DNA from: Candidatus Accumulibacter necessarius
Lineage (GTDB): Bacteria > Pseudomonadota > Gammaproteobacteria > Burkholderiales > Rhodocyclaceae
Assembly (NCBI GenBank): GCA_017302435.1
Contig: JAFLDL010000051.1
Coordinates: 1 to 32,737, forward strand
DNA length: 32,737 nt
Direction: 5' to 3'
This document shows, one piece after another, positions 8,118 through 17,907 of the stretch. A model generated the notes under the pieces. The model was not told where the DNA came from and ran no database searches. It was given only the letters and a program-made list of their open reading frames with translations. Every line of letters starts with the position of its first letter. Position 1 is the stretch's first letter. A program made the position numbers and the translations under genes.

Positions 8118-9929
8118 TCAGCCCGCCGCGGTTGCCGCGTTGCTCGCTGCTTCGGAGAACTGCATCGCGTGCAGTCGCGTGTAGTGACCGTTGGCGGCGA
8201 GCAAACCGGCGTGGGTGCCCCGTTCGACGATGCGTCCCTGATCCATGACCAGGATCAGATCGGCTCTCTCGATGGTCGACAGGCGGTGCGCGATGACCAG
8301 CGTCGTCCGGCCGGCCATCACCCGGTCGAGGGCGCTCTGGATGTGGCGTTCGGATTCGCTGTCCAAGGCCGAAGTTGCCTCGTCGAGGATGAGGATGGGC
8401 GCATCCTTGAGGAGTGCGCGGGCAATTGCCAGACGCTGGCGCTGCCCACCGGAGAGCATCACCCCGTTCTCACCAACCAGAGTGTCGAAGCCGGCTGGCA
8501 GGCGGTCGATGAACTCGCGGGCAAAGGCGGCCTCGGCCGCTGCTACGATCGCTTGCCGCGGCACCGTGGACAGATCACCGTAGGCGATATTGGTGGCGAT
8601 GGTGTCGTTGAAGAGCACCACCTGCTGCGTGACCAGCGCGATGTGCCGGCGCAGGTTGCGCAAGGTGTAGTCCTCGACGTCAACGCCGTCGATCAGAATC
8701 TGGCCGCAGTCGTGGTTGTAGAAGCGGGGAATCAGACTGGCCAGGGTCGACTTGCCGCTGCCGGAACGACCGACGAGGGCAAGCATTTGCCCGGGCCTGA
8801 CCGAGAAGCTGATCCTGTCCAAGACCGGCTGCGTACTGCCCGGATAGCTGAAGGACAGTTCTTTCACCTGCAAGTGGCCGCTGACACGATCCCGTTCGAC
8901 CATGCCATGATCCGGCTCCGGCGTTTCATCGAGCTGGGCAAAAATGCTCTCGGCCCCTGCCAACCCCTTCTGAATCGTTGCGCTGACTTCCGAAAGTTGG
9001 CGAATCGGCTTCGGAAGCATGCCGGCAGCCGTGATGTACGCGACCAGGTCGCCGGCCGAAGCATCGCCGCGTAGCAGGAGAACGAGGACGAGCAGCACCG
9101 CCATCGCGCTGAAGGTGACAAACTGAAGTGCAGGTGTGTAGGTTGCGGCTGTTCTGACCATGCGTAACTGCTTGGCCGTGTTGTCCGCACTTGCCGCCCG
9201 AAAGCGCGCTGATTCGTAATCCTCGCCACCAAAACTGCGTACTACCCGGTAGCCCTGGATGGTCTCCGAGGCGACATGGGTGAGGTCGCCCATTGCGACC
9301 TGTATCTTCCTGCTTTGCTTGCGAAACTTCCGGCTTGCACTGCTCACCATGAGGCCGATGATGGGCAGGATTGCGACCAGTAACAGGGTGAGCTGCCAGT
9401 TCATCCAAAGTAGATAGCCGAACAGGAAGACGATCGTCATCCCCTCCCGAATGACCACCTTGATGGCCTCGGTCGCCGCTCCGGTGACCATGGTCACGTC
9501 GTACGTGATGCGTGAGATCAGATGCCCCGAGTTGTGCTGGTCAAAATAGCCATTCGGCAGCCGCAGCAGGCTATCGAAAAGAGCGCGCCGCAAGTCGTCG
9601 ATGAGGCCCAGCGAGACTCTTGCCAGATAGTAGTTTCCAAGGAAGGAGCCAATCCCTTGCCAGGTGACGACAACGACCAGCAGCAGCGGTACCGCGTAGA
9701 CCAACGGCAGATCGCCAAACAGGGGAGGTGCGTGCGGCATGACGCCGCTGGTGGCGTTCAATCCATCAACGAAGTACTTCAGAATCCCGGCCATCATCGG
9801 TTGTGATGAGGCGAACATCAGGTAGCCGAGGAGACTCACCGCGAACAGGCCGAGCAGCGGTCGCAGATAGCTGAGCAGGCGGAAATAGATACTCAGGGAG
9901 GGGGCGGCTTGCTTGCTTGCTGTTGGCAT
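8118..9929 (-). CDS. msbA: Lipid A export ABC transporter, ATP-binding/permease protein
   Basis: The 603-residue half-transporter has an N-terminal six-helix ABC exporter domain (about 20-330) and a C-terminal nucleotide-binding domain. Walker A is GRSGSGKST (near residue 386), the ABC signature LSGGQRQR (near 488), Walker B ILILDEATSALD, and the switch histidine sits in VIAHRLSTI. MsbA homodimers flip lipid A-core from the inner to the outer leaflet of the inner membrane. The first ~20 residues are short and polar, as in MsbA. It is encoded convergently to the LPS kinase genes with a 41-base gap and no clear terminator between them. Its placement beside LPS genes supports MsbA over a generic multidrug exporter. 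Confidence 0.9.
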   Translation of the reverse strand: MPTASKQAAPSLSIYFRLLSYLRPLLGLFAVSLLGYLMFASSQPMMAGILKYFVDGLNATSGVMPHAPPLFGDLPLVYAVPLLLVVVVTWQGIGSFLGNYYLARVSLGLIDDLRRALFDSLLRLPNGYFDQHNSGHLISRITYDVTMVTGAATEAIKVVIREGMTIVFLFGYLLWMNWQLTLLLVAILPIIGLMVSSASRKFRKQSRKIQVAMGDLTHVASETIQGYRVVRSFGGEDYESARFRAASADNTAKQLRMVRTAATYTPALQFVTFSAMAVLLVLVLLLRGDASAGDLVAYITAAGMLPKPIRQLSEVSATIQKGLAGAESIFAQLDETPEPDHGMVERDRVSGHLQVKELSFSYPGSTQPVLDRISFSVRPGQMLALVGRSGSGKSTLASLIPRFYNHDCGQILIDGVDVEDYTLRNLRRHIALVTQQVVLFNDTIATNIAYGDLSTVPRQAIVAAAEAAFAREFIDRLPAGFDTLVGENGVMLSGGQRQRLAIARALLKDAPILILDEATSALDSESERHIQSALDRVMAGRTTLVIAHRLSTIERADLILVMDQGRIVERGTHAGLLAANGHYTRLHAMQFSEAASNAATAAG

Positions 9930-10215
9930 TCTTGGGCGCGCGGTGGCGGGAAAGGCTGGGCTTGGAGTGTAACACGCAGCCCGAATGTCGTTCCCGCGCG
10001 GGCTGCGAACGGCACGTAGCGGCCCGAGTCCCCGCTATCGTCGATCATTGGTCTGCCCGCTTCCCCAGAGATAGTTCCAGTTACCGTCGCTTCCTCACAG
10101 TAGTGAGTCCGCGATAGGCACCCACTTCCCCTTGAGGGAACACCAAACCGTCATTTATCAGCGGGCGTCTATTCGTCCATCTTGACTGCTGTGGGTATCT
10201 CATGGCTGGGCGCTT

Positions 10216-10416
10216 TCAGTCGAGTTCTGCAGGTTCTCCCTCGTAGCTCGCGCAAATCTGCGCCGCTGATACGTTCAACAGACCGGACGTAGTTCCAAGC
10301 TTCGCCTTGAACGTCCCCCTCACGCCGTAGGCCGCCAGCAGCGCCCGCCCTTCCTCGTCCTCCGGTTCGATCTGCAAAGCACAATCGTTGCCTTCCATTA
10401 CCATCAGAACCTTCAT
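10216..10416 (-). CDS. Small hypothetical protein
   Basis: This 66-residue acidic protein is not one I recognise. It begins MKVLMVMEGND and contains an EPEDEEGRALLAAYG stretch that looks like a small alpha/beta protein, with no signal peptide or membrane segment. Support for a real gene comes from an AGGAG six bases before the ATG at 10416; an in-frame ATG two codons earlier (10422) falls inside this ribosome binding site. It stands alone on the minus strand, with about 290 bases of apparently empty sequence on each side. Confidence 0.55.
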   Translation of the reverse strand: MKVLMVMEGNDCALQIEPEDEEGRALLAAYGVRGTFKAKLGTTSGLLNVSAAQICASYEGEPAELD

Positions 10417-10712
10417 TTCCATCTCCTGTTCACCCGACTCTCGCGCCGACAGACGGATGAGATCGCCCAGCGGCTTGTCAGTCGCCTTGGCGCCCGCTGC
10501 TTACGTCAAGGCTGAGGCGCAAATGGCGAAGGCGCAATTGTGACCTCTGTTTGAAGTCTCACTGATTGCGGCCCAGAAAGGGAAGGAACTACTGCACACC
10601 TGCTGCTGGATGTGTGATTGGCAGGCGAATGAGGAACTCGCGTATGGGCCGGTGCGGTGCGTGATCCGAGCGTCCTTGAACCGCGGATCGCAGGCAATTA
10701 GTCCGCGCGTTA

Positions 10713-11297
10713 CTATGCGTTCCTGCCAGTGATGTCAGCGTAGAACCCCCGGATCTCGGCCATATCTGCGGAAATGTTGCCCGACGGTTGAAGCAGGCGG
10801 CCTATGCCAGCTACCTTGTCCTTGAAATCCAGATAGCCCAGGGCGATAGGAACATCAGCGCCGAGCGCAATGTAATAGAAGCCGGTCTTCCAGTGGGCGA
10901 CGTCACTTCGCGTCCCTTCCGGGGAAACAACGATGGCCATTCGGGGGCTGCAGGCAAACGCGCTGACCATGCCCTGCACGAGATTTCCTGCCCGCTCTCG
11001 GTGCACCGGGATGCCGCCGAGCCAAGTCATCACACGACCAACAATGGGAGGGAAGAGGCTCGCTTTTCCCATCCAGTGAACATTCAGCCGCAAGACAAAG
11101 CACACCATCAGGGTCAAGGGGAAATCCCAGTTGCTGGTATGTGGCGCTGCAATCAGCACATACTTCGGCGCAGTTGGCGCGACCCCCTCGACGTGCCATC
11201 CGGTCAGCCATAACAGCAGCCGGGACAGCCAGTGCATGGAAGAGTTGACGACGGGGGTATCGAATATCGTCCGCTGCATAAATGACGTCTTTGCCAA
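10713..11297 (-). CDS. PlsC-like 1-acyl-glycerol-3-phosphate acyltransferase family protein
   Basis: The 194-residue product shows the PlsC acyltransferase motifs: block I as HTSNWD (His-x4-Asp), a GGIPVHRER block II around residue 95, and PEGTRS as block III. It is shorter than PlsC itself and belongs to the small single-domain acyltransferases often found outside the phospholipid operons. A hydrophobic N-terminal stretch (WLSRLLLWLTGW) may bind the membrane. It is a lone minus-strand gene; its acyl acceptor is unknown. The ATG at 11297 is kept, although the upstream ribosome binding site is weak. Confidence 0.8.
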   Translation of the reverse strand: MAKTSFMQRTIFDTPVVNSSMHWLSRLLLWLTGWHVEGVAPTAPKYVLIAAPHTSNWDFPLTLMVCFVLRLNVHWMGKASLFPPIVGRVMTWLGGIPVHRERAGNLVQGMVSAFACSPRMAIVVSPEGTRSDVAHWKTGFYYIALGADVPIALGYLDFKDKVAGIGRLLQPSGNISADMAEIRGFYADITGRNA

Positions 11298-11582
11298 GTG
11301 AACCCGTCCTCTGAGTTGCCGAAGGCATGCCTGAAGCTGGGTGCCAAAGGGGCCCTCGATTTTGCCCTGCCAAGGGCTGCAGGTGGGGTTGCCGCACGCT
11401 TGCCGACCGCTTGTGCAGTTTACTCGGAAGCTGTTTGGTTTGGCTGATTTCGATTTCTCGTGACCGCAGCGCGAGCTAGCACGCCAGATTTAATTCCGGG
11501 CCACGTTGGCACGCTCTGGCGGGAACCCACGTCACGCAAGGAGCAACTATTCAGAAAGCAAGGTCCAGTGCTATATTGAGCT
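11298..11582. other. Gene-poor intergenic stretch before the crcB leader
   Basis: No credible gene, repeat or terminator was found between the PlsC-like gene and the crcB leader. The open frames here are short and lack ribosome binding sites. The promoter for crcB should lie near the right end, but no convincing -35/-10 pair was identified. Confidence 0.5.
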
Positions 11583-11583
11583 G

Positions 11584-11640
11584 ATGGGAGTCAGTATTCC
11601 TCCGTTAAACGCCGGACTACGGCTTATGGCATGTATGGTT
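11584..11640 (+). promoter_or_regulatory. Candidate fluoride riboswitch (crcB motif) upstream of crcB
   Basis: The leader contains GGAG and CTCC arms around TCAGTATTC, then GTTAAAC, then a GCCG/CGGC stem, then TTATGGCATGTATGG. This order matches the fluoride riboswitch: P1 with a UUC loop end, an unpaired AAAC strand, a second stem, and a 3' strand like GAUGNCUCCUAC. It sits about 70 bases before a crcB start, the classic target. Several consensus positions differ (AUGG in the P1 loop, the 3' UGAUG and the CCUAC end), so it may be a divergent or degraded copy. Confidence 0.55.
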
Positions 11641-11707
11641 CCGGGCTGAGTTGCAGGGGTTCTTTTGCAGACTGCACGCGTGGCTGACATGTCCTCAGGG
11701 CAGATGT

Positions 11708-12094
11708 ATGTGGAAATCGATTCTCGCCATCTCCGTCGGTGCTGTGGTCGGTGCCTTGTTACGCTGGCAACTTGGAACCAGGCTAAACGCGATCTTTCCG
11801 ACCATTCCGCCTGGCACGCTGGTTGCCAATTTGATCGGTGCCTACGTGATAGGCTTGGCGATTGCTTTTTTCGCCTCGTTCTCGGCGCTCGCGCCCGAAT
11901 GGCGTCTGTTAGTGATTACAGGTTTTTGCGGGGGTCTCACCACGTTTTCAACTTTTTCTGCGGAACTGATGACACTGCTGCAACAAGGGCGCATCTCCTG
12001 GGCTCTTGGTATCGTCGCTACCCATGTCGTGGGATCGGTTTTGATGACCTTTGCCGGCATTGCCACATTCGCTTGGGCGAGGAGTGCGAGTTGA
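11708..12094 (+). CDS. crcB: Fluoride ion channel CrcB/Fluc
   Basis: Fluc proteins export fluoride through dual-topology dimers in the inner membrane. The 128-residue product has four hydrophobic segments and the family signatures [23 protein letters not shown] (the conserved Asn of the pore) and [14 protein letters not shown] (the phenylalanine and threonine track). The start at 11708 gives the usual [20 protein letters not shown] opening; the upstream in-frame extension to 11651 overlaps the leader and is not family-like. A fluoride-riboswitch-like element precedes it and a DUF190 gene follows 72 bases later. Confidence 0.93.
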   Translation: MWKSILAISVGAVVGALLRWQLGTRLNAIFPTIPPGTLVANLIGAYVIGLAIAFFASFSALAPEWRLLVITGFCGGLTTFSTFSAELMTLLQQGRISWALGIVATHVVGSVLMTFAGIATFAWARSAS

Positions 12095-12166
12095 TGCAGC
12101 TACTCAGCGGAAGCGGTATCGGGTACCAGAATGCATCAAGGGTATGGCAGGCTGAGGGAGAGAATC

Positions 12167-12519
12167 ATGCGCGGATCATTCCTGAGGTTCTACGTAGGCG
12201 AAAACGAGCACCATCGCGGCGTTCTCCTCTGGGAGTGGCTGCTCGACCAGGGCAACAGACTCGGCATTCGGGGCGGCTCGGCGTTCCGTGCAATTGGCGG
12301 TTTTGGGCGACGTCATACCGTACACGAAGACCACTTTCTTGAATTGGCTGGAAGCGGCAGCATCGAGGTCGAGTTCGTTGTCACCGCGGAAGAAGAGCAA
12401 GGGCTGCTGGATCTGATCCGCCGGGAAAAGGTCCGTATTTTTTCACCCGCATTCCGGCCCGCTTCGGCATCATCAATCCGGACGCCAAAGACTTGCCAAG
12501 CCAGAGGGGTGACGACTAG
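12167..12519 (+). pseudogene. DUF190 protein, CrcB partner, interrupted by a frameshift
   Basis: The opening MRGSFLRFYVGENEHHRG and FRAIGGFGRRHTVHEDHFLEL are typical of the DUF190 family, small proteins often encoded beside crcB. A GGGAG lies before the ATG at 12167. After EKVRI the frame breaks at a run of six T (12438-12443). Reading one base back restores a family-like end, FFTRIPARFGIINPDAKDL, stopping at TAG 12517-12519. Without the shift the frame runs 120 bases into the convergent kinase gene. The likely cause is one lost T (true mutation or a homopolymer sequencing error); -1 ribosomal slippage on the T run is a weaker possibility. Function of DUF190 is unknown. Confidence 0.75.
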
Positions 12520-13247
12520 CCCTTCAGGGCAGAAAGCTGTTGCCGGTAGGCGGCTCGGAACGCGCTCCAGTCTTCATCACTCCAGCCGCTCGTGTGGCGC
12601 ATCAATTGGTCCAGATCATGGGCGCTCACTCGCTCACGGCTGATACGCTTGCGTAGCTTTTCCAGATCAATGAAGCGCACATCGTTTTCCTCATAAGCGC
12701 TGCTCGCCTCCGGCGTGCGACGTACAAACACATGTTTACCGTACAGGGAGCTGTGCTGCAGGCCGTGATGATGGAGGCGAGCGCAGGCGTAGGCGGTGGC
12801 AGCAATCAATGATTGGCGCTCCGGTTGCACATGTTGCGCGGCCATGGCATTCCACTCATCGAGGCTCATGAAGCTGTCGAGCGCCCGCGTTACCAGAATG
12901 GCACGCCAGTGGCCGGTTTCGCGCCTGTCGCCATAATAGAGCGCCTCAACCGTACCGATATCATGTCGATGCAGGCGCAAGATGTTCTGATACTCGCGAT
13001 AGAACGTCGGGATGCCGCGGAGCGGGTGCTGCGGCGTCCGGCAGAGGTGGTTGTCCTGTCGCTTCACGAAGATGGCGCTACCGTCAGCCAGCAGATGGCG
13101 ACTGACGCCGCTCCAGCCACCGCGTCGCTCGTTGGGAGCTTCATGCCAGTCGGCACGCAGCGACCATAGCCCATCGAAGCTTGCCAGCCCGCTGACGGTC
13201 AGCAACTGGCGCGCCGTCGCATCGGGAAACAGATCTCGCGCTTTCAC
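12516..13247 (-). CDS. InaA-family kinase-like protein with an atypical catalytic loop
   Basis: The 243-residue product resembles InaA, a kinase-fold relative of WaaP. It has the nucleotide-lobe segment AIFVKRQDNHLCRTP, GIPTFYREYQNILRLH, and a late VRFIDLEKLR that matches the metal-binding Asp segment. The position of the catalytic loop reads LQHSSLYGKHVFV, with Ser where WaaP has Asp (NHRD). InaA-like proteins often have such non-canonical loops, so activity is uncertain. It lies 33 bases after the methyltransferase gene, probably as one operon, and its stop overlaps the reconstructed stop of the DUF190 gene by four bases. Confidence 0.8.
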   Translation of the reverse strand: MKARDLFPDATARQLLTVSGLASFDGLWSLRADWHEAPNERRGGWSGVSRHLLADGSAIFVKRQDNHLCRTPQHPLRGIPTFYREYQNILRLHRHDIGTVEALYYGDRRETGHWRAILVTRALDSFMSLDEWNAMAAQHVQPERQSLIAATAYACARLHHHGLQHSSLYGKHVFVRRTPEASSAYEENDVRFIDLEKLRKRISRERVSAHDLDQLMRHTSGWSDEDWSAFRAAYRQQLSALKG

Positions 13248-13280
13248 CGGCAGGCTGGTGGCTGTGTTGCCAGCCGGCCT

Positions 13281-13964
13281 CTAAATCGTTTTCTTGCGCA
13301 GCACATACGCACGCCACATGAAAAGGCGGGGCAGGAAGTCGACGTGACCAACGATCTCGAAGCCCGCCTCGCGGCACTCCTGTTCAAACTGCGCGCGCGG
13401 CACGATGAAACGGTTGTCGCTGTTCTCTCCTCTTTGCCGGCGTGCATCTTCGAGTCTGCGACGGCGCCAGGCTTTGTAATTGCCATTGACCCAAAGTGAC
13501 AGGACAACGGTGTCCCGGCTGACTCGATGGAATTCCCTGAGCATTGCGACGCGGTTGGTCGAGTCTCCGATGTGATGCATCAGGCGAATGCAGAAGATGC
13601 AATCGACACTGTCATCAGGCAGCGTGATTTCGAAAGCGGAACACTGCAGCAAACGAAAACGCTGCACCACGGAAGGATCACGCGTCCTTCTGGCGACCTC
13701 CAGCATGGCCTCGCTGTAATCGGCTGCCAGCAACTCGCGCTTCGGGTCCTGCGCCAACATCGACCAGAACCGTCCGGTACCACAGGGCAGGTCCAGCACC
13801 GACGACGGGTTCCCGGCAAGGGCCAGGGCACGCTGCGCCATGCGATGTTCCATTCGGTCAGAGAACTTCTTCTCGTTATGCTTCTGGAAGTACTCCTGTG
13901 AATGCGAATCGGTGTACTTGTCGGAGAAGGGCAGGTGAACCGTAGTTTTTTGCTGATCGTTCAT
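13281..13964 (-). CDS. Class I SAM-dependent methyltransferase
   Basis: The 227-residue product carries methyltransferase motif I VLDLPCGTGRFW (near residue 55), an acidic motif II region LLAADYSEAML, and a post-II segment DSVDCIFCIRLMHHI typical of Rossmann-fold class I enzymes (Methyltransf_11/25). The substrate is unknown. The ATG at 13964 gives a start (MNDQQKTTVHLPF) that looks like folded protein; the 62 residues upstream in the same frame are low-quality and have no family match. The Shine-Dalgarno sequence is weak. The downstream partner is the InaA-like kinase, so a joint role in modifying an envelope molecule is possible but unproven. Confidence 0.8.
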   Translation of the reverse strand: MNDQQKTTVHLPFSDKYTDSHSQEYFQKHNEKKFSDRMEHRMAQRALALAGNPSSVLDLPCGTGRFWSMLAQDPKRELLAADYSEAMLEVARRTRDPSVVQRFRLLQCSAFEITLPDDSVDCIFCIRLMHHIGDSTNRVAMLREFHRVSRDTVVLSLWVNGNYKAWRRRRLEDARRQRGENSDNRFIVPRAQFEQECREAGFEIVGHVDFLPRLFMWRAYVLRKKTI

Positions 13965-14347
13965 GTCGTCGGCTGGAATTGAGCGTCCTGCAGAGGGAGC
14001 GTAGAGGGAGGGAAGAAGCATAGCATGGCACATGTCATGGTTTGGCCAAGAACTTGGGGTCTGCAGTGGCCTGCACTGGAGCGCCTTGTCGTCATGGGCC
14101 GCGTTGTGGTGACCCTGGGTAGAGTATCCGCCTCGATTCGAGAGTATCATAATTGAAGTTCAGAGTTGCCGCTGTTGGCAGCCACCAGGATAATGGGGCA
14201 GGTTTTGGTGTCGTCGGCTACGGGGAGCAGCGGAGGATACCGAAACCGGAAACGATGGTTCGGTAGCGGGCGCAGTGATGAGAACAGGTCTTCGGCGCGC
14301 GGGTAGACCTTTCGCTTTTTGTCCGACAATTAAATTCAGGGTCGACA
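13965..14347. other. Divergent intergenic region between the methyltransferase and PilZ genes
   Basis: About 380 bases without a credible gene. It must hold promoters for both flanking genes. A TATGAT hexamer on the minus strand (around 14145-14150) is a possible -10 but has no good -35 partner. Just before the PilZ gene the sequence is AT-richer (ACAATTAAATTCAG). No repeats were noted. Confidence 0.4.
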
Positions 14348-15256
14348 ATGACGCCAGACACCCGCCACATCGCGGTGCGGAGAAGCGATATTGATCTTGG
14401 GAGGCCCCTTCCATGGGCGGTTTATGACAGCCACGGGAATCTTCTGCTGAAGCAGGGCTTCGTACTGGAAACGAAATCGCAAGTCGATGCGTTGATTGAA
14501 AAGGGGCTGTACCGTGACCGCCAGGGAGTCAGTGTGAACATCGGTTTTCGGCGCGATGGACGCGACGCCGGCGAAGCTGGCCCCAGCGACCCATCTGGCG
14601 AGCGGATCGTACCGCTAGACGAGATCAAGCTGGCAATCGGTGACTCGTTTCAGATCCAGGCACAGGCGGAGCAGGCGGAAAGCAGGTACTACGTCAAGCT
14701 GATTGGCTATCTCAAAGGCAGGAGTGTTATCGTGACGATGCCGGAAGTGGACGGAAGGCTCTGTTTCGTGCGCGAAGGACAGGCTTTCGTGGTCCGCTTT
14801 TTCGCTGGCAGGAATGCTTATGCGTTTACAGCAAGTGTTCTGAGATCATCCAACATCCCTTTTCCGCACCTGCATCTCAGCTATCCCTCGCAAGTACGAG
14901 GTCTGATGGTACGGACCGGCGAAAGAGTGCCGGTCAGAATCATCTGTGCCGTTGCCATTCAGGATGATACGAGGACGGTTACCACGGCCGCCATGGTGAC
15001 CAACATCAGTGTCAGCGGCGCCATGCTGGCGTCCAAGGGGAGGCTCGGGAACAAGGGCGATCTGCTGTCAATCAAGTTTCGCGTGGACATCCGGGAGATC
15101 GAGTTCCTGGCGTCAATTGATGCGACTATCCGCTACGTGTCGAGTGACGAGTCCGGCGAGTTCTTGCATGGTGTGCAGTTCGCTGGTTTGCCCAATGATG
15201 TTGCGATTGCATTGACCGCTTTTGTCTATCAGAAACTGGCCGAATCGTCGCGCTGA
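14348..15256 (+). CDS. PilZ domain protein, YcgR-like c-di-GMP receptor
   Basis: The 302-residue product has an N-terminal region (about 1-75) with a DUF3391-like or linker character, a YcgR N-terminal-like beta domain (about 85-185, FQIQAQAEQ...YYVKLIGYLKGRSVIVTMP) and a C-terminal PilZ domain. The c-di-GMP binding residues are intact: RVPVR (Arg193, Arg197) and NISVSG (Asn219, Ser221, Gly224). YcgR proteins slow flagellar motors or act on other outputs when bound to c-di-GMP. There are no flagellar genes in the window; pilS-pilR lie 5 kb away, so a link to pili is possible but not shown. The start has only a weak ribosome binding site. Confidence 0.88.
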   Translation: MTPDTRHIAVRRSDIDLGRPLPWAVYDSHGNLLLKQGFVLETKSQVDALIEKGLYRDRQGVSVNIGFRRDGRDAGEAGPSDPSGERIVPLDEIKLAIGDSFQIQAQAEQAESRYYVKLIGYLKGRSVIVTMPEVDGRLCFVREGQAFVVRFFAGRNAYAFTASVLRSSNIPFPHLHLSYPSQVRGLMVRTGERVPVRIICAVAIQDDTRTVTTAAMVTNISVSGAMLASKGRLGNKGDLLSIKFRVDIREIEFLASIDATIRYVSSDESGEFLHGVQFAGLPNDVAIALTAFVYQKLAESSR

Positions 15257-15273
15257 GGCAAGCATACCTTGCC
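15257..15273. terminator. Short hairpin between convergent PilZ and proB genes
   Basis: GGCAAG and CTTGCC form a 6-bp stem with a five-base loop, directly after the PilZ stop codon. Neither strand has a T run after it, so it is a weak or factor-assisted terminator at best. Confidence 0.3.
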
Positions 15274-15289
15274 GCAATGTTGGCGGCCT

Positions 15290-16408
15290 TCAGGTGAGAA
15301 TCAGGTTGTCGCGATGGATGATCTCCGGCTCGTCGATGTAGCCGAGAATTTCTTCGATATCCTGGCTGGCGTGGCGCGCAATGCGTCGTGAATCGCTGCT
15401 GCCGTAGTTGACCAGGCCGCGGGCAACCTCCTGGCCTTCGCTGGAGACGCAGGCCACTGCGGCGCCGCGTTCAAAATCGCCCTGGACCATCATCACCCCG
15501 ATTGGCAGGAGGCTTTTTCCTTCCTTGAGTGCGTTTATTGCGCCACCATCGAGAACCAGCTTGCCATTGAGCTGGAGGTGGTCAGCGAGCCATTGCTTGC
15601 GAGCCGTGAGCGGCTGCGTTTCCGACACCAATAGAGTGCCGAGGGGTTCTCCACGCGCCAAGCGTAGTATGACGTCCACCACGTGCCCACTGGCGATGAC
15701 CGTGTGGGCGCCGCTTCGTGCCGCGCGCTTGGCAGCGACCACCTTGGTAATCATCCCGCCCTTACCGAATTGTGTGCCGACACCACCCGCCATCGCTTCG
15801 AGGGCGGGAAGTCCGGCCTGCGCTTCGCTGATCAGAGTGGCCTCCGCATTCTTGCGTGGATCGGCTGTAAAGAGGCCTTGCTGGTCGGTGAGAATGATCA
15901 GGCAGTCGGCTTCAACGAGGTTTGCCACCAGCGCGCCGAGGGTGTCATTGTCACCGAACTTGATTTCATCAGTGACCACGGTGTCGTTTTCGTTGATGAT
16001 CGGGACCACGCCGAATTGCAGGAGTGTGCTCAGTGTCGAGCGTGCATTCAGGTAGCGTTTGCGGTCGGCGAGATCGTCATGCGTAAGGAGGATCTGTGCG
16101 GTATGCAGGTTGTAACGGGCGAAGGCCCTTTCATAAACCTGCGCCAGGCCCATCTGGCCGACGGCTGCCGCCGCCTGCAGTTCGTGCACGGCGCTTGGGC
16201 GCTTTCGCCAACCGAGGCGTTGCAGGCCGCAGGCGATCGCTCCAGAAGAGACAAGAATGGCTTGCTTGCCGGTTTCGCGCAATTTCGCGATCTGTCTTGC
16301 CCAATCGTTGATGGCTACGAGATCAAGGCCTTCGCCGTTGTTGGTGACCAAGGCAGAGCCAACCTTGATGACCAGTCGGTGGGCAGAAGCGGTGCGAGTG
16401 ATGGCCAT
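15290..16408 (-). CDS. proB: Glutamate 5-kinase
   Basis: ProB phosphorylates glutamate to gamma-glutamyl phosphate, the first step of proline synthesis. The 372-residue product has the amino-acid kinase domain ([11 protein letters not shown] at the N-terminus, [47 protein letters not shown]) followed by a C-terminal PUA domain (about 275-355, [23 protein letters not shown]), the full E. coli-type arrangement. It starts two bases after the obgE stop, so the two genes are cotranscribed and likely translationally coupled. proA is not in the window. Confidence 0.95.
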   Translation of the reverse strand: MAITRTASAHRLVIKVGSALVTNNGEGLDLVAINDWARQIAKLRETGKQAILVSSGAIACGLQRLGWRKRPSAVHELQAAAAVGQMGLAQVYERAFARYNLHTAQILLTHDDLADRKRYLNARSTLSTLLQFGVVPIINENDTVVTDEIKFGDNDTLGALVANLVEADCLIILTDQQGLFTADPRKNAEATLISEAQAGLPALEAMAGGVGTQFGKGGMITKVVAAKRAARSGAHTVIASGHVVDVILRLARGEPLGTLLVSETQPLTARKQWLADHLQLNGKLVLDGGAINALKEGKSLLPIGVMMVQGDFERGAAVACVSSEGQEVARGLVNYGSSDSRRIARHASQDIEEILGYIDEPEIIHRDNLILT

Positions 16409-16410
16409 GT

Positions 16411-17532
<1,122 letters not shown>

Positions 17533-17552
17533 TCATGTCACGATGGGAAAGC

Positions 17553-17582
17553 AAAAAAGCCCTACCTGCAAGGATAGGGCTT
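17553..17582 (-). terminator. Intrinsic terminator between rpmA and obgE
   Basis: On the minus strand AAGCCCTA...TAGGGCTT forms an 8-bp stem with extra CC/GG pairing above it, followed by a six-T run. It lies about 43 bases after the rpmA stop and 36 bases before the obgE start, so it divides the ribosomal protein pair from obgE-proB. Confidence 0.85.
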
Positions 17583-17624
17583 CGTACGGGGCTGGCTTGC
17601 CTGAGCCTGCCAGCGCTCTGGCTA

Positions 17625-17888
17625 TCAGATGACTACCGGAAGGATGCTCACCGTGCGCCGGTTCATCGCGCCCTTGATCGCAAACTGTACGTGACCATCC
17701 ACCAGCGCGAATAGCGTGTGGTCCTTGCCGATGCCCATATTCTCGCCTGGATGGTAGGCGGTACCGCGCTGGCGAACGATGATGTTGCCGGCGCGAACCA
17801 GTTGACCACCGTAGCGCTTGACGCCAAGACGTTTTGCCTCGGAATCGCGGCCGTTACGTACGCTGCCGCCTGCTTTCTTGTGTGCCAT
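17625..17888 (-). CDS. rpmA: 50S ribosomal protein L27
   Basis: The 87-residue protein begins [20 protein letters not shown] and contains GVKRYGGQ and [24 protein letters not shown], the standard L27 blocks; its N-terminal tail reaches the peptidyl transferase centre. The usual residue is Ser at position 10 (GGSSRNGRDS), here Val, a minor change. It lies 19 bases after rplU and is followed by a terminator. Confidence 0.97.
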   Translation of the reverse strand: MAHKKAGGSVRNGRDSEAKRLGVKRYGGQLVRAGNIIVRQRGTAYHPGENMGIGKDHTLFALVDGHVQFAIKGAMNRRTVSILPVVI

Positions 17889-17907
17889 GAGTCAGACTCC
17901 TCTGAAA

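Noticed and set aside
8073-9074. 333-residue plus-strand open frame opposite msbA
   Set aside because: Antisense to intact ABC transporter motifs (Walker A, signature, Walker B).
10506-10697. 63-residue minus-strand open frame between two small genes
   Set aside because: Ser/Pro/Arg-rich translation typical of noncoding GC-rich DNA and no Shine-Dalgarno sequence.
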